Positions 1-5,609 of a stretch of DNA of 6,488 nucleotides are shown one piece after another. This stretch comes from Desulfobacterales bacterium. Lineage in GTDB: Bacteria > Desulfobacterota > Desulfobacteria > Desulfobacterales > JAUCGF01. The stretch spans positions 1 to 6,488 of the forward strand of contig JAOZRC010000315.1 in NCBI GenBank assembly GCA_029940345.1. Reading direction: 5' to 3'. The position numbers were made by a program, and so were the translations under genes. The notes beneath the pieces are model-generated. The model had not been told where the DNA came from, did no database searches, and worked only from the letters and a program-made list of their open reading frames with translations. Within the stretch, counting starts at the first letter, position 1; each line of letters begins with the position of its first letter.

Positions 1-30
1 CTACCAAAATAGTTTACACACTATCCAGTA

Positions 31-840
31 TTACTTATTGTAAAGCTCCGGTCGGCGATGCGGAAGAAAGAAACGCATCCGGTGATCGCGCACGTAAGCG
101 AGCGCTTCCGCTTTCAGTTCGGTAACGAAAAGCCCTTCTTTACCGTGGGTGTATTTTTCAATTACATGGCCCGACGGATCAATAACCATCGCAATCCCGG
201 GAAACGTAAGCCCGGCTCCGTTCGGGCCGGTTTGATTACATGCAATGATGAACAGCGCATTATCAAAAGCACGCGCTGTCAGATGACGCATCCAGGATTC
301 CAATTTTTCCCCTGTTGTACCGCGGGGGGATGCGTGGGGAATAAAAATCGCATCGGCACCGCTCAAAGCCATCTGGGTGGCCAGTTCAGGGAAATGCGCA
401 TCGTAACACAATTGAACGCCGAAGCATAAACCCCGAATTTTAAAAACCGCAATCGCATTCCCCTGGGTGAAAACAGGTTGCTCCGGCGGCGCAAGATGTA
501 ATTTACGATATACACAGATCGCCCGATTCGGCCGGACGACCAAATGCGTAACGAACAAGCGTCCTTGGGGATCCTTTTCCGCCATTCCCGCCAGGATAAC
601 GATTTGTTCGGAGTCCGCCAGTTGCATCAGTGTTCGGACAGTTGGCCCGGGAATCGGTTCCGCGGCGGTGATAACAGGTGAACAGACGCCGTAACCGGTG
701 ATATTCATCTCGGGAAAACAGATTATTTCCGCGCGGTGTTCACGGGCAACGCGCACCCATCTCTGCATACGATCCAGGTTTTTTCTTTTTTCACCGACCG
801 GGGCGTTACAAATCACTGTGGCAATACGAATATCACGCAT
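31..840 (-). CDS. Nitrilase-superfamily carbon-nitrogen hydrolase (amidase)
   Basis: A 269-residue cytoplasmic hydrolase of the carbon-nitrogen hydrolase fold, the usual length for omega-amidase/carbamoylase-like branches. The Glu-Lys-Cys catalytic triad is visible: E44 in FPEMNITGYG, K113 in YRKLHLAPPEQ and nucleophile C145 in GVQLCYDAHFPEL; E120 may be the structural second Glu. These enzymes hydrolyse non-peptide C-N bonds of amides, nitriles or N-carbamoyl compounds through a Cys acyl-enzyme; the substrate cannot be read from sequence. No signal peptide or membrane segment is seen. The ATG lies 5 nt after the ahbA stop and has no recognisable Shine-Dalgarno sequence, so translation is probably coupled to ahbA. 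In-frame upstream sequence reaches a TGA after four codons with no alternative start. It is the last gene of the putative yjbQ-ahbA operon in this window; no convincing terminator is seen in bases 1-30. Family certain, specific role unknown. Confidence 0.87.
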   Translation of the reverse strand: MRDIRIATVICNAPVGEKRKNLDRMQRWVRVAREHRAEIICFPEMNITGYGVCSPVITAAEPIPGPTVRTLMQLADSEQIVILAGMAEKDPQGRLFVTHLVVRPNRAICVYRKLHLAPPEQPVFTQGNAIAVFKIRGLCFGVQLCYDAHFPELATQMALSGADAIFIPHASPRGTTGEKLESWMRHLTARAFDNALFIIACNQTGPNGAGLTFPGIAMVIDPSGHVIEKYTHGKEGLFVTELKAEALAYVRDHRMRFFLPHRRPELYNK

Positions 841-845
841 GGGGA

Positions 846-1313
846 CTACAGGTCAAAATGGGCTTTGATTTTAAATACCTTCGTGGCCGGCAGATTAAGA
901 ATATCCGTAATGCCGGTTTCGATGGAAATTTGGGTCAGGTTCTTTTCAATTTCTTCCTTGGAAGGTGAAATGAAGGTGAACCAGATATTATAGTCGTGAT
1001 GTCTTAAATAATTATGGGTGACGCCCGGATAACGGTTGACTATACGGGCAAACAGTTCAATCTTATCTTCCGGTACGCGTGCGGCGCAGAGCGTGCTGAC
1101 ATACCCCAGTTTGTAAGGCGTAAAATTGCCGCCGATACGTCGAATAATCCCGCTTGCTCTTAGCCTGGCAAGGCGTTTTAAAACTTCCTTTTCCGTAAGA
1201 TTAACATCTTTGGCAATCGCCTCATAGGGGCGTGTGCATAAGGGAAAACCCGATTGAATACGGTTTAACAATTCGCGATCCGTATCATCCATAGCATGAT
1301 TGACCGAGGGCAT
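846..1313 (-). CDS. ahbA: Siroheme decarboxylase subunit, AhbA-like (Lrp/AsnC-type fold)
   Basis: A 155-residue protein with an N-terminal Lrp/AsnC-like winged-helix region (about 9-62, including LTEKEVLKRLARLRASGIIRRIGGNF) and a C-terminal RAM-like domain. The stretch THNYLRHHDYNIWFT (99-113), with its His/Tyr/Arg cluster, and the ending LNLPATKVFKIKAHFDL are typical of AhbA/NirD-NirL siroheme decarboxylases rather than DNA-binding regulators. Known role: AhbA with AhbB removes two acetate carboxyls of siroheme to give 12,18-didecarboxysiroheme, an early step of the alternative heme pathway of sulfate reducers and archaea. The AhbB partner and AhbC/AhbD are not in this window. The ATG at 1313 is chosen because AAAGGAGA lies 7 nt upstream; an in-frame ATG at codon 8 lacks such a site. 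It follows yjbQ by 29 nt and precedes the hydrolase by 5 nt. AhbA rather than AhbB is inferred from these motifs; I could not align it. Confidence 0.85.
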   Translation of the reverse strand: MPSVNHAMDDTDRELLNRIQSGFPLCTRPYEAIAKDVNLTEKEVLKRLARLRASGIIRRIGGNFTPYKLGYVSTLCAARVPEDKIELFARIVNRYPGVTHNYLRHHDYNIWFTFISPSKEEIEKNLTQISIETGITDILNLPATKVFKIKAHFDL

Positions 1314-1342
1314 GCTTTATCTCCTTTTTTGATTTCATGTTT

Positions 1343-1735
1343 TCAGGAAAAACACTTTACATGCACTTTGCGGGTGCGCGGACCGTCAAATTCACAAAAA
1401 AAGAGACCCTGCCATGTCCCCAACACCAGGCGGCCTTGTTCAACGGCCACTTGTTCAGACGCTCCCACCAGAACCGATTTAATATGGGCCGCGGAGTTGC
1501 CCTCTGAATGGCGATAGTTGTCATTCCAGGGAATCACTTTGTTTAAAATGGATAGAATATCAGTCTTTACACTCGGATCGGCGCTTTCATTAATAGTGAT
1601 CGCCGCCGTTGTATGGGGTATGAAAATAAAACAAAACCCGTTTTCAAAGCCTTTTTGGGAACGGACCGCTTTTTCAATCAGGGTCGTGATGTCAATTAAT
1701 TCAGTTTGGGCGTGCGTTTTTACGGTAATTATCAC
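1343..1735 (-). CDS. yjbQ: YjbQ/UPF0047 family protein (secondary thiamine-phosphate synthase fold)
   Basis: A 130-residue cytoplasmic protein covering a complete YjbQ (UPF0047) domain. Family signatures are clear: IPHTTAAITINESADPSV (39-56), the HSEGNSAAHIKS block (76-87) with conserved H76, E78 and H84, and LGTWQGLFFCEFDGPR (105-120). Members form small trimeric enzymes; some have weak thiamine-phosphate synthase activity, but the physiological role is generally unknown, so the thiamine annotation should not be trusted as a function. The start is GTG (1733-1735), supported by AAGGAGA about 5 nt upstream. It is the first gene of a putative three-gene unit with ahbA (29-nt gap) and the nitrilase-family gene. 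A possible sigma70 promoter lies just upstream at 1768-1797. Confidence 0.88.
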   Translation of the reverse strand: MIITVKTHAQTELIDITTLIEKAVRSQKGFENGFCFIFIPHTTAAITINESADPSVKTDILSILNKVIPWNDNYRHSEGNSAAHIKSVLVGASEQVAVEQGRLVLGTWQGLFFCEFDGPRTRKVHVKCFS

Positions 1736-1767
1736 CGGGTCTCCTTCCCAAATGCGGTGTTCAATCA

Positions 1768-1797
1768 GATATAAACTTTCTAGATAAATAATGTCAC
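1768..1797 (-). promoter_or_regulatory. Candidate sigma70 promoter for yjbQ-ahbA-hydrolase
   Basis: On the minus strand GTGACA (1792-1797, 5 of 6 to TTGACA) and TATATC (1768-1773, 4 of 6 to TATAAT) are 18 bp apart and end about 30 nt before the GTG start of yjbQ. Placement is sensible, downstream of the dsrC terminator, but the -10 match is modest, so this is only a candidate. The remainder of the gap between dsrC and yjbQ (1736-1988) holds the dsrC terminator and no gene that I can recognise. Confidence 0.4.
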
Positions 1798-1899
1798 GGC
1801 ATTATCGGTCGTCGGCGTATTACAATACAGCCTCCTCCCTCTAGCCTTGTGCCAAATCATAAAATCGAGTAATTATCTGAAAGTCTATAGTGCAAAATT

Positions 1900-1931
1900 A
1901 AAAAGGCTCTGCGTAGGTAACGCAGAGCCTT
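1900..1931 (-). terminator. Rho-independent terminator of dsrC
   Basis: On the minus strand the arms AAGGCTCTGCGT (1920-1931) and ACGCAGAGCCTT (1903-1914) pair perfectly over 12 bp around a 5-nt loop. A T-rich tract TTTTTAATTTT follows directly. It lies about 58 nt past the dsrC stop codon and before the next operon, so dsrC transcription very probably ends here. Confidence 0.9.
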
Positions 1932-1988
1932 ATGTTTCAAATCATGTTTAAGACGAATGACTCGTCATAAACAATTGACAGAATGGGA

Positions 1989-2309
1989 TTAAACACATCC
2001 GGTCGGTTTTGGCAAGCCGGCCATTTTACAAGCGCCTTTACCCGGTCCTGACGGGAACAGCTCGTAAATGTGTTTCAGTTTAAACTTGGTGACTTTGGAA
2101 AGAACACGCACCATTGGGGCAATACCATTTTTTTCATAGTATTCCTGGAGCATTGAAATTACCAGGCGATGCTCATCATTCAGCTCATCAATGCCTTCTT
2201 CATTTTTAACATATTGAATCCATTCTTCGCATTTGCCCGCTTCATACTCTTCAATGAATCCATCTTCATCAATTGTAAATTCTTTTCCCTGAAACTCCAC
2301 GTTCGCCAT
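1989..2309 (-). CDS. dsrC: DsrC, sulfur-carrier partner of dissimilatory sulfite reductase
   Basis: A 106-residue cytoplasmic DsrC/TusE-family protein of full usual length. The flexible C-terminal arm GACKMAGLPKPTGCV carries both redox cysteines, C94 (CysB) and the penultimate C105 (CysA), ten residues apart; this pair separates true DsrC from TusE-like sulfur-relay proteins with only the last Cys. In sulfate reducers DsrC is co-substrate of DsrAB and leaves as a trisulfide, which is then reduced by a membrane or Hdr-type thiol-disulfide reductase. The start is firm: ATG at 2309 with AAGGAGG (2318-2324) 8 nt upstream. The gene has its own strong promoter (2400-2428) and terminator (1900-1931), so it appears monocistronic, as dsrC often is, separate from dsrAB (not in this window). 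It follows the flx operon on the same strand, which fits a role as a possible electron acceptor of a Flx/Hdr system. Confidence 0.96.
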   Translation of the reverse strand: MANVEFQGKEFTIDEDGFIEEYEAGKCEEWIQYVKNEEGIDELNDEHRLVISMLQEYYEKNGIAPMVRVLSKVTKFKLKHIYELFPSGPGKGACKMAGLPKPTGCV

Positions 2310-2399
2310 TTAAACATCCTCCTTAGTTTTTGTTAATTGTTTTAACTTAATCTGCTTATTTTTTAGTATTTTCTTATACGTCAATTATATCAAACGTGT

Positions 2400-2428
2400 C
2401 TTATACCTTATTTTATCAGTATTGTCAA
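2400..2428 (-). promoter_or_regulatory. Strong sigma70-type promoter of dsrC
   Basis: On the minus strand a perfect -35 TTGACA (2423-2428) and a -10 TATAAG (2400-2405, 5 of 6) are separated by the optimal 17 bp. The predicted start near 2393 gives an A/T-rich leader of about 84 nt ending in a strong Shine-Dalgarno AAGGAGG. No operator, riboswitch or attenuator hairpin is evident in the leader. A strong independent promoter agrees with the high expression known for DsrC in sulfate reducers. Confidence 0.8.
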
Positions 2429-2492
2429 GATTAAAAACGGTTTTTCATCTATCTATTTTTATTTATGAGCGATGAACCAATTTCAAGACGAT

Positions 2493-2504
2493 ATGAAGGA
2501 TGCC
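2493..2504. repeat. Third, outlying copy of the MITE terminal repeat
   Basis: ATGAAGGATGCC here is identical to the right terminal repeat of the element at 2521-2671 (copy at 2660-2671) and inverted relative to the left one (2521-2532). With the left end it could form a 12-bp stem with a 16-nt loop. It lies outside the target duplication, so it may be a remnant of an earlier insertion, or the pre-existing sequence may have attracted the insertion. No U-run follows on either strand, so it does not look like an intrinsic terminator. Confidence 0.7.
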
Positions 2505-2512
2505 TTTTTATG

Positions 2513-2520
2513 AATATATC
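2513..2520. repeat. Left target-site duplication (AATATATC)
   Basis: The 8-bp AATATATC abuts the left terminal repeat of the 151-bp element exactly and is repeated identically at 2672-2679 directly after the right terminal repeat. Both copies touching the terminal repeats without extra bases is the classic footprint of transposition. Confidence 0.82.
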
Positions 2521-2671
2521 GGCATCCTTCATTGAGCGGTTCACACTTTTAAGCCGGAGTGCCAAACTTACAGTTTGGCAGTTACAAGCACAGCCGTTAT
2601 CAACCGCCTGACTGTAAGTTTAGCACTCCCGAAAAAATGTAAACTACTTTTAGGTCAAAATGAAGGATGCC
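2521..2671. mobile_element. MITE-like non-autonomous insertion, 151 bp
   Basis: A 151-bp non-coding element bounded by 13-bp perfect terminal inverted repeats, GGCATCCTTCATT (2521-2533) and AATGAAGGATGCC (2659-2671), flanked by an 8-bp direct duplication AATATATC (2513-2520 and 2672-2679). Inside are two 28-bp inverted arms matching at 24 positions (2556-2583 and 2602-2629). There is no room for a transposase, so it must have been moved in trans. An 8-bp duplication fits several DDE families, for example IS1595- or IS256-like, but the family cannot be fixed from the ends alone. It sits between flxA and dsrC; the right duplication covers the last two bases of the flxA stop codon, so the protein was left intact. 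Removing the element and one duplication leaves a 209-bp gap between the genes, with the dsrC promoter untouched. Confidence 0.8.
2556..2629. repeat. Imperfect inverted repeat inside the MITE
   Basis: Arms 2556-2583 and 2602-2629 are inverted copies identical at 24 of 28 positions around an 18-nt spacer, so a transcript of either strand could fold into a long hairpin. The left arm is also self-complementary: TGCCAAAC and GTTTGGCA pair over 8 bp around a 5-nt loop (2560-2580). It resembles extragenic palindromic repeats. No poly-U follows on either strand, but the structure could protect the 3' end of flx mRNA from exonucleases (inference). Confidence 0.8.
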
Positions 2672-2679
2672 AATATATC
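2672..2679. repeat. Right target-site duplication (AATATATC), overlaps flxA stop
   Basis: The second copy of AATATATC directly follows the right terminal repeat of the element. On the minus strand it supplies the GA of the flxA TGA stop (2678-2680). Because the insertion duplicated these bases, the flxA reading frame end was preserved. Confidence 0.82.
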
Positions 2680-3523
2680 AATACTCTTTAGGTGTTTTAT
2701 TTAACTCCGCGAGCGTAAACACGGGCCCGTCTTTACAAACAAATTCCCGGCCGATATTGCAACGACCACACATACCGACACCGCATTTCATCCTGTTTTC
2801 CAGGGACATGATAATATGGTCATGGGCGTACGCATTGCGATCCAACACCGGCTGGGTAAATTTAATCATAATCGGCGGGCCGCAAATAATCGCATAGGTG
2901 TCATCATCACCCGGTGGGGCCTTCTGATCAGCGATGGTGGGTACAAAACCGGTATTGTATTTCCAATCAGGATCATCCGTACCGTCAACCGTAATATGCA
3001 TATTGATATCGTCCCGGGCTTCCCATTCGGCAAGTTCATCGCGGTATAATAACATGCCGGGCGTGCGGGCGCCATAGATCACATCGATATTGCCATAGTC
3101 AGCGCGATTTTGCGGGTCAAGCAGATAGATAATCGAAGATCGTAAGGTGGTGAAGGCAAAACCGCCGCCAATGATCACCAGGTTTTTCCCCTTGACAACA
3201 TCCCAGGGGTAGCTGTTGCCCAAGGGTCCCCGAATTCCCATGATATCCCCGACTTGCATGGCGTGTAGATGGGTTGACACCAAACCGACCTTATTGACGG
3301 TAAACATCACAAAGCCTTTTTCGGTGGGGGAAGAGGCGATGCCGATGGGAATCTCCCCTTTACCGGCGATGGAAAGTTCGGCAAACTGCCCGGCCCGGTA
3401 AGCAAATTTTTCTTCATCTTCCGGATTCAAAAAGACAAATTTAAACGTTTTCAGGTTTTTATCTTCGGTTTCAGTGATAATTTCATCAATGCGAACCGGG
3501 TAAGGCAAATATGGATTCTGCAT
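2678..3523 (-). CDS. flxA: FlxA-type FAD/NAD(P)-binding oxidoreductase subunit
   Basis: A 281-residue soluble flavoprotein of the ferredoxin-NADP reductase/PyrK-HydG type. In order: an FAD-binding beta-barrel (about 8-108; YRAGQFAEL at 42-50, IPIGIASSP at 58-66, GPLGNSYPW at 99-107), a nucleotide-binding domain with VIIGGGFAFTTLRS (116-129) and the ICGPPIMIKF block (213-222), and a C-terminal [2Fe-2S] motif with C247, C252, C255 and C263 (CGVGMCGRC-x7-C). In FlxABCD-HdrABC this subunit exchanges electrons with NAD(H) and feeds the Fe-S subunits. The ATG at 3523 has AAGGGGGG 4 nt upstream. It ends the four-gene run, 17 nt after the previous stop. AsrB (anaerobic sulfite reductase B) is a close alternative name, but no AsrC siroheme subunit is present and an MvhD partner is, which favours FlxA. 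Confidence 0.85.
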   Translation of the reverse strand: MQNPYLPYPVRIDEIITETEDKNLKTFKFVFLNPEDEEKFAYRAGQFAELSIAGKGEIPIGIASSPTEKGFVMFTVNKVGLVSTHLHAMQVGDIMGIRGPLGNSYPWDVVKGKNLVIIGGGFAFTTLRSSIIYLLDPQNRADYGNIDVIYGARTPGMLLYRDELAEWEARDDINMHITVDGTDDPDWKYNTGFVPTIADQKAPPGDDDTYAIICGPPIMIKFTQPVLDRNAYAHDHIIMSLENRMKCGVGMCGRCNIGREFVCKDGPVFTLAELNKTPKEY

Positions 3524-3540
3524 ATATCCCCCCTTAACGA

Positions 3541-4611
3541 TTACGATGCCGGTTCTTCGACGGTATCGGGCTTATAGTGATTCATCAGATTACAAATCTT
3601 ACGGATATCAATGTTTACAGGGCAGGACCGAATACAACGGCCGCATCCCACACATTGGATGCCAATTTCATATTTATCCACATAATATTTTAATTTGTGC
3701 ATAAACCGCTGGCGAACGCGCTGTTTTTTTGTTCCCCTGGGATTATGGCCGGTTCCATGCACGGTAAAAATGGGAAACATACAACTGTCCCAGTTGCGCA
3801 AGCGCTCGCCTTTGGCGCCACAGGTTTCATCTTGTATGTCAAAACACCAGCAGGTCGGACAGAGAAAGGTGCAAGTTCCGCAGTTGATACATGCAAAAGC
3901 GGTATCTTCCCAAAAAGGGGCCTGATGGAGTGCGGTGGTGTCAATCTTATCCAGGTGATCGGTTTCCACATGGGAACTTATTTTTTCTTCAGCAGCAGTT
4001 TTTAAGCGTTCAATCTCTTCAGTGGCTGAATCAGGGTCGGACGGCGCATCCCACCCGGCCGCTTTGGCAAGCGCTGAACCTTTGTCGGTGATTACTTTAG
4101 CGAGATAATCATCACCGGCATCTGCAAGTAAAATATCCACACCCCGTTCACTGAACGGCCCTGAACCGGCAGTGGTGCAAAAGCATGTGGGACATGGTTT
4201 CTCACAGGCCAGTCCCACCAGCGTTGTCTTGGCATAAGCGTTCAGCCAATAAGGGTCCTTATAGTCAGGCGCATCAAAATTACGTTTTACCAATAAAAAC
4301 GCATCCGCATCACAGGGACGAATGCCGATTACCGCCTGGGGCGCATCTAAACTATTCACTTCCTTGAGAATATGCGCATCTTCATCATTTTCATCCAGTG
4401 AATAGGTGAACATAGTCTCTGATTGCGGATAAATAATCGCTTTGGGTGACAAACGCGTGTTGCTAAAATTAAAATCCGGTTGCTCGTCCTGTTCCAATCG
4501 TTTAAATTCATGGCAACTCTCTGTCTTTGCCGGGCCGAATAACCGGTAGCTCTTTTTTAACGCATCCAAGCCCTTAGACAGATCGTCTTTTTTAATTTTT
4601 AGTATTTCCAT
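3541..4611 (-). CDS. Flx-operon 4Fe-4S dicluster subunit, AsrA-like (FlxB/FlxC type)
   Basis: A 356-residue cytoplasmic iron-sulfur protein resembling anaerobic sulfite reductase subunit A and hydrogenase beta (HydB-like) subunits. The N-terminal domain (about 1-180) has GIRPCDADA (96-104) and ACEKPCPTCFC (135-145). A ferredoxin-like part follows, with CINCGTCTFLCPTCWC (C241, C244, C247, C251, C254, C256) and CVGCGRCIRSCP (C320, C323, C326, C330), enough for two [4Fe-4S] clusters; extra cysteines C136, C140, C143 and C145 could hold more. It should pass electrons between FlxA and the other Fe-S subunit. No membrane segment is visible. The ATG at 4611 has only a weak AAGAGAAA ribosome site; the gap to the upstream gene is 49 nt, to flxA 17 nt. 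I assign the complex with confidence but not the letter: by position it would be FlxB in a D-C-B-A order. Confidence 0.82.
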   Translation of the reverse strand: MEILKIKKDDLSKGLDALKKSYRLFGPAKTESCHEFKRLEQDEQPDFNFSNTRLSPKAIIYPQSETMFTYSLDENDEDAHILKEVNSLDAPQAVIGIRPCDADAFLLVKRNFDAPDYKDPYWLNAYAKTTLVGLACEKPCPTCFCTTAGSGPFSERGVDILLADAGDDYLAKVITDKGSALAKAAGWDAPSDPDSATEEIERLKTAAEEKISSHVETDHLDKIDTTALHQAPFWEDTAFACINCGTCTFLCPTCWCFDIQDETCGAKGERLRNWDSCMFPIFTVHGTGHNPRGTKKQRVRQRFMHKLKYYVDKYEIGIQCVGCGRCIRSCPVNIDIRKICNLMNHYKPDTVEEPAS

Positions 4612-4660
4612 GTGTTTCTCTTTTTATTCGGTTGGGTTAGCGGTATTGTTGTAAATGGGG

Positions 4661-5608
4661 TTATTTGATAAACGCATCCGAATCGCCAACGTCATACATA
4701 TCTAACGGGGGGCGCGTATCTAAAGTCAGTCCGGCTTCCCAATTGTATAAATCGGCGCAATCTTTTTCCAGTTTTTTCGTCAGGGTGCGCATATTGATTC
4801 CCACCGGACAGGCGCGTTCACAAGCGCCGCAATCCGTGCAACGGCCCGCGCAGTGAAACGCTCTCAGAAAATGAAACGTATGAATGTCGATGGCATCCTG
4901 GCCTTTGCCCAGCCACTGGGGACGCGATTCATCTACGAAACAGGTGGGGCAGTAGCATAACGGGCAGGCGTTGCGGCAGGCATAACACCGAATGCAGGCG
5001 GCAAACAGATCTGTGAAATGTTGCTGTTTGGCTTCCACCGACAGTTCCTCAATCTGGCGAACATCGGCGTAGCGGTCAATATCGGTTTGCTCATCTGCCA
5101 AATCCACCGCTAACGCATCATAAATCACCGGATTGCGATGGGTGCATTTCAGACAATTTTGCTGCATAACATCATGCTTTGGGAAAGTGTTTTCAAAATC
5201 AGCGCCTTTTATCATCACGCTATTCGCGCTTTCTTCGACGGCAACAATCTCACCGGCAGCTAAGGCAGCCAATTTGTGACGATCCGTCATTCCCTTGCAT
5301 GGCACACCGATAATATATAACTGTTCGCGGTTAATTTTATTTTCAATAATATGATTAACGATATTACGCGAATCACATCCTTTTGCGATCACACCGATTT
5401 TTTCAGTCCGTCCTGGCAGGTAATTGGCCAGATTAATACCGCAGTTGCCGTCCCAAACCAGGTTATCGACATCTTCAGGGCGTTTGATGATACAGGGTTC
5501 ATTCATCATGGGAACAGTTCCCTGGCGAAAGCCGATTACCATATCTACTTTGTTATTTTCTAAAATGCCTTTGGCAATCTCTCTGATCTTATCAATATAT
5601 CCTAACAT
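4661..5608 (-). CDS. Flx-operon 4Fe-4S subunit, FrhB/FdhB-like N-terminus (FlxB/FlxC type)
   Basis: A 315-residue cytoplasmic iron-sulfur protein. The N-terminal part resembles the beta subunit family of F420-reducing hydrogenase/formate dehydrogenase-linked proteins, with GVIAKGCDSRNIV (72-84) and YIIGVPCKGM (98-107). A middle NCLKCTHRNPV (151-161) is followed by two ferredoxin-like clusters: CIRCYACRNACPLCYCPTC (C205, C208, C211, C215, C218, C220, C223) and CTDCGACERACP (C257, C260, C263, C267), with C253 just before. It probably wires electrons between the other Fe-S subunit and FlxD. The ATG at 5608 starts one base after the flxD stop, and its AAGGCGGC ribosome site lies inside the end of flxD, a strong sign of translational coupling; ribosomes must therefore pass the flxD UGA to reach this point efficiently (inference). 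By position it would be FlxC in a D-C-B-A order, but I leave the letter open. Confidence 0.82.
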   Translation of the reverse strand: MLGYIDKIREIAKGILENNKVDMVIGFRQGTVPMMNEPCIIKRPEDVDNLVWDGNCGINLANYLPGRTEKIGVIAKGCDSRNIVNHIIENKINREQLYIIGVPCKGMTDRHKLAALAAGEIVAVEESANSVMIKGADFENTFPKHDVMQQNCLKCTHRNPVIYDALAVDLADEQTDIDRYADVRQIEELSVEAKQQHFTDLFAACIRCYACRNACPLCYCPTCFVDESRPQWLGKGQDAIDIHTFHFLRAFHCAGRCTDCGACERACPVGINMRTLTKKLEKDCADLYNWEAGLTLDTRPPLDMYDVGDSDAFIK

Positions 5609-5609
5609 C

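Noticed and set aside
1849..1855. TTGGCAC as a sigma54 (-24) element for yjbQ
   Set aside because: No TTGC-type -12 element at the required spacing follows on the minus strand.
2493..2532. Stem of 12 bp as an intrinsic terminator of the flx operon
   Set aside because: No U-tract follows on either strand, and one arm is the end of the MITE.
2866..3075. 69-codon minus-strand open frame inside flxA
   Set aside because: It is an alternative frame within the well-supported flxA coding region.
3690..3971. 93-codon minus-strand open frame inside the 356-residue Fe-S protein gene
   Set aside because: Alternative frame of a gene whose own frame carries the Cys cluster motifs.
2678..4611. AsrAB anaerobic sulfite reductase
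   Set aside because: Both subunits resemble AsrB and AsrA, but the siroheme subunit AsrC is missing, while a second Fe-S subunit and an MvhD-type protein are present, which matches Flx.
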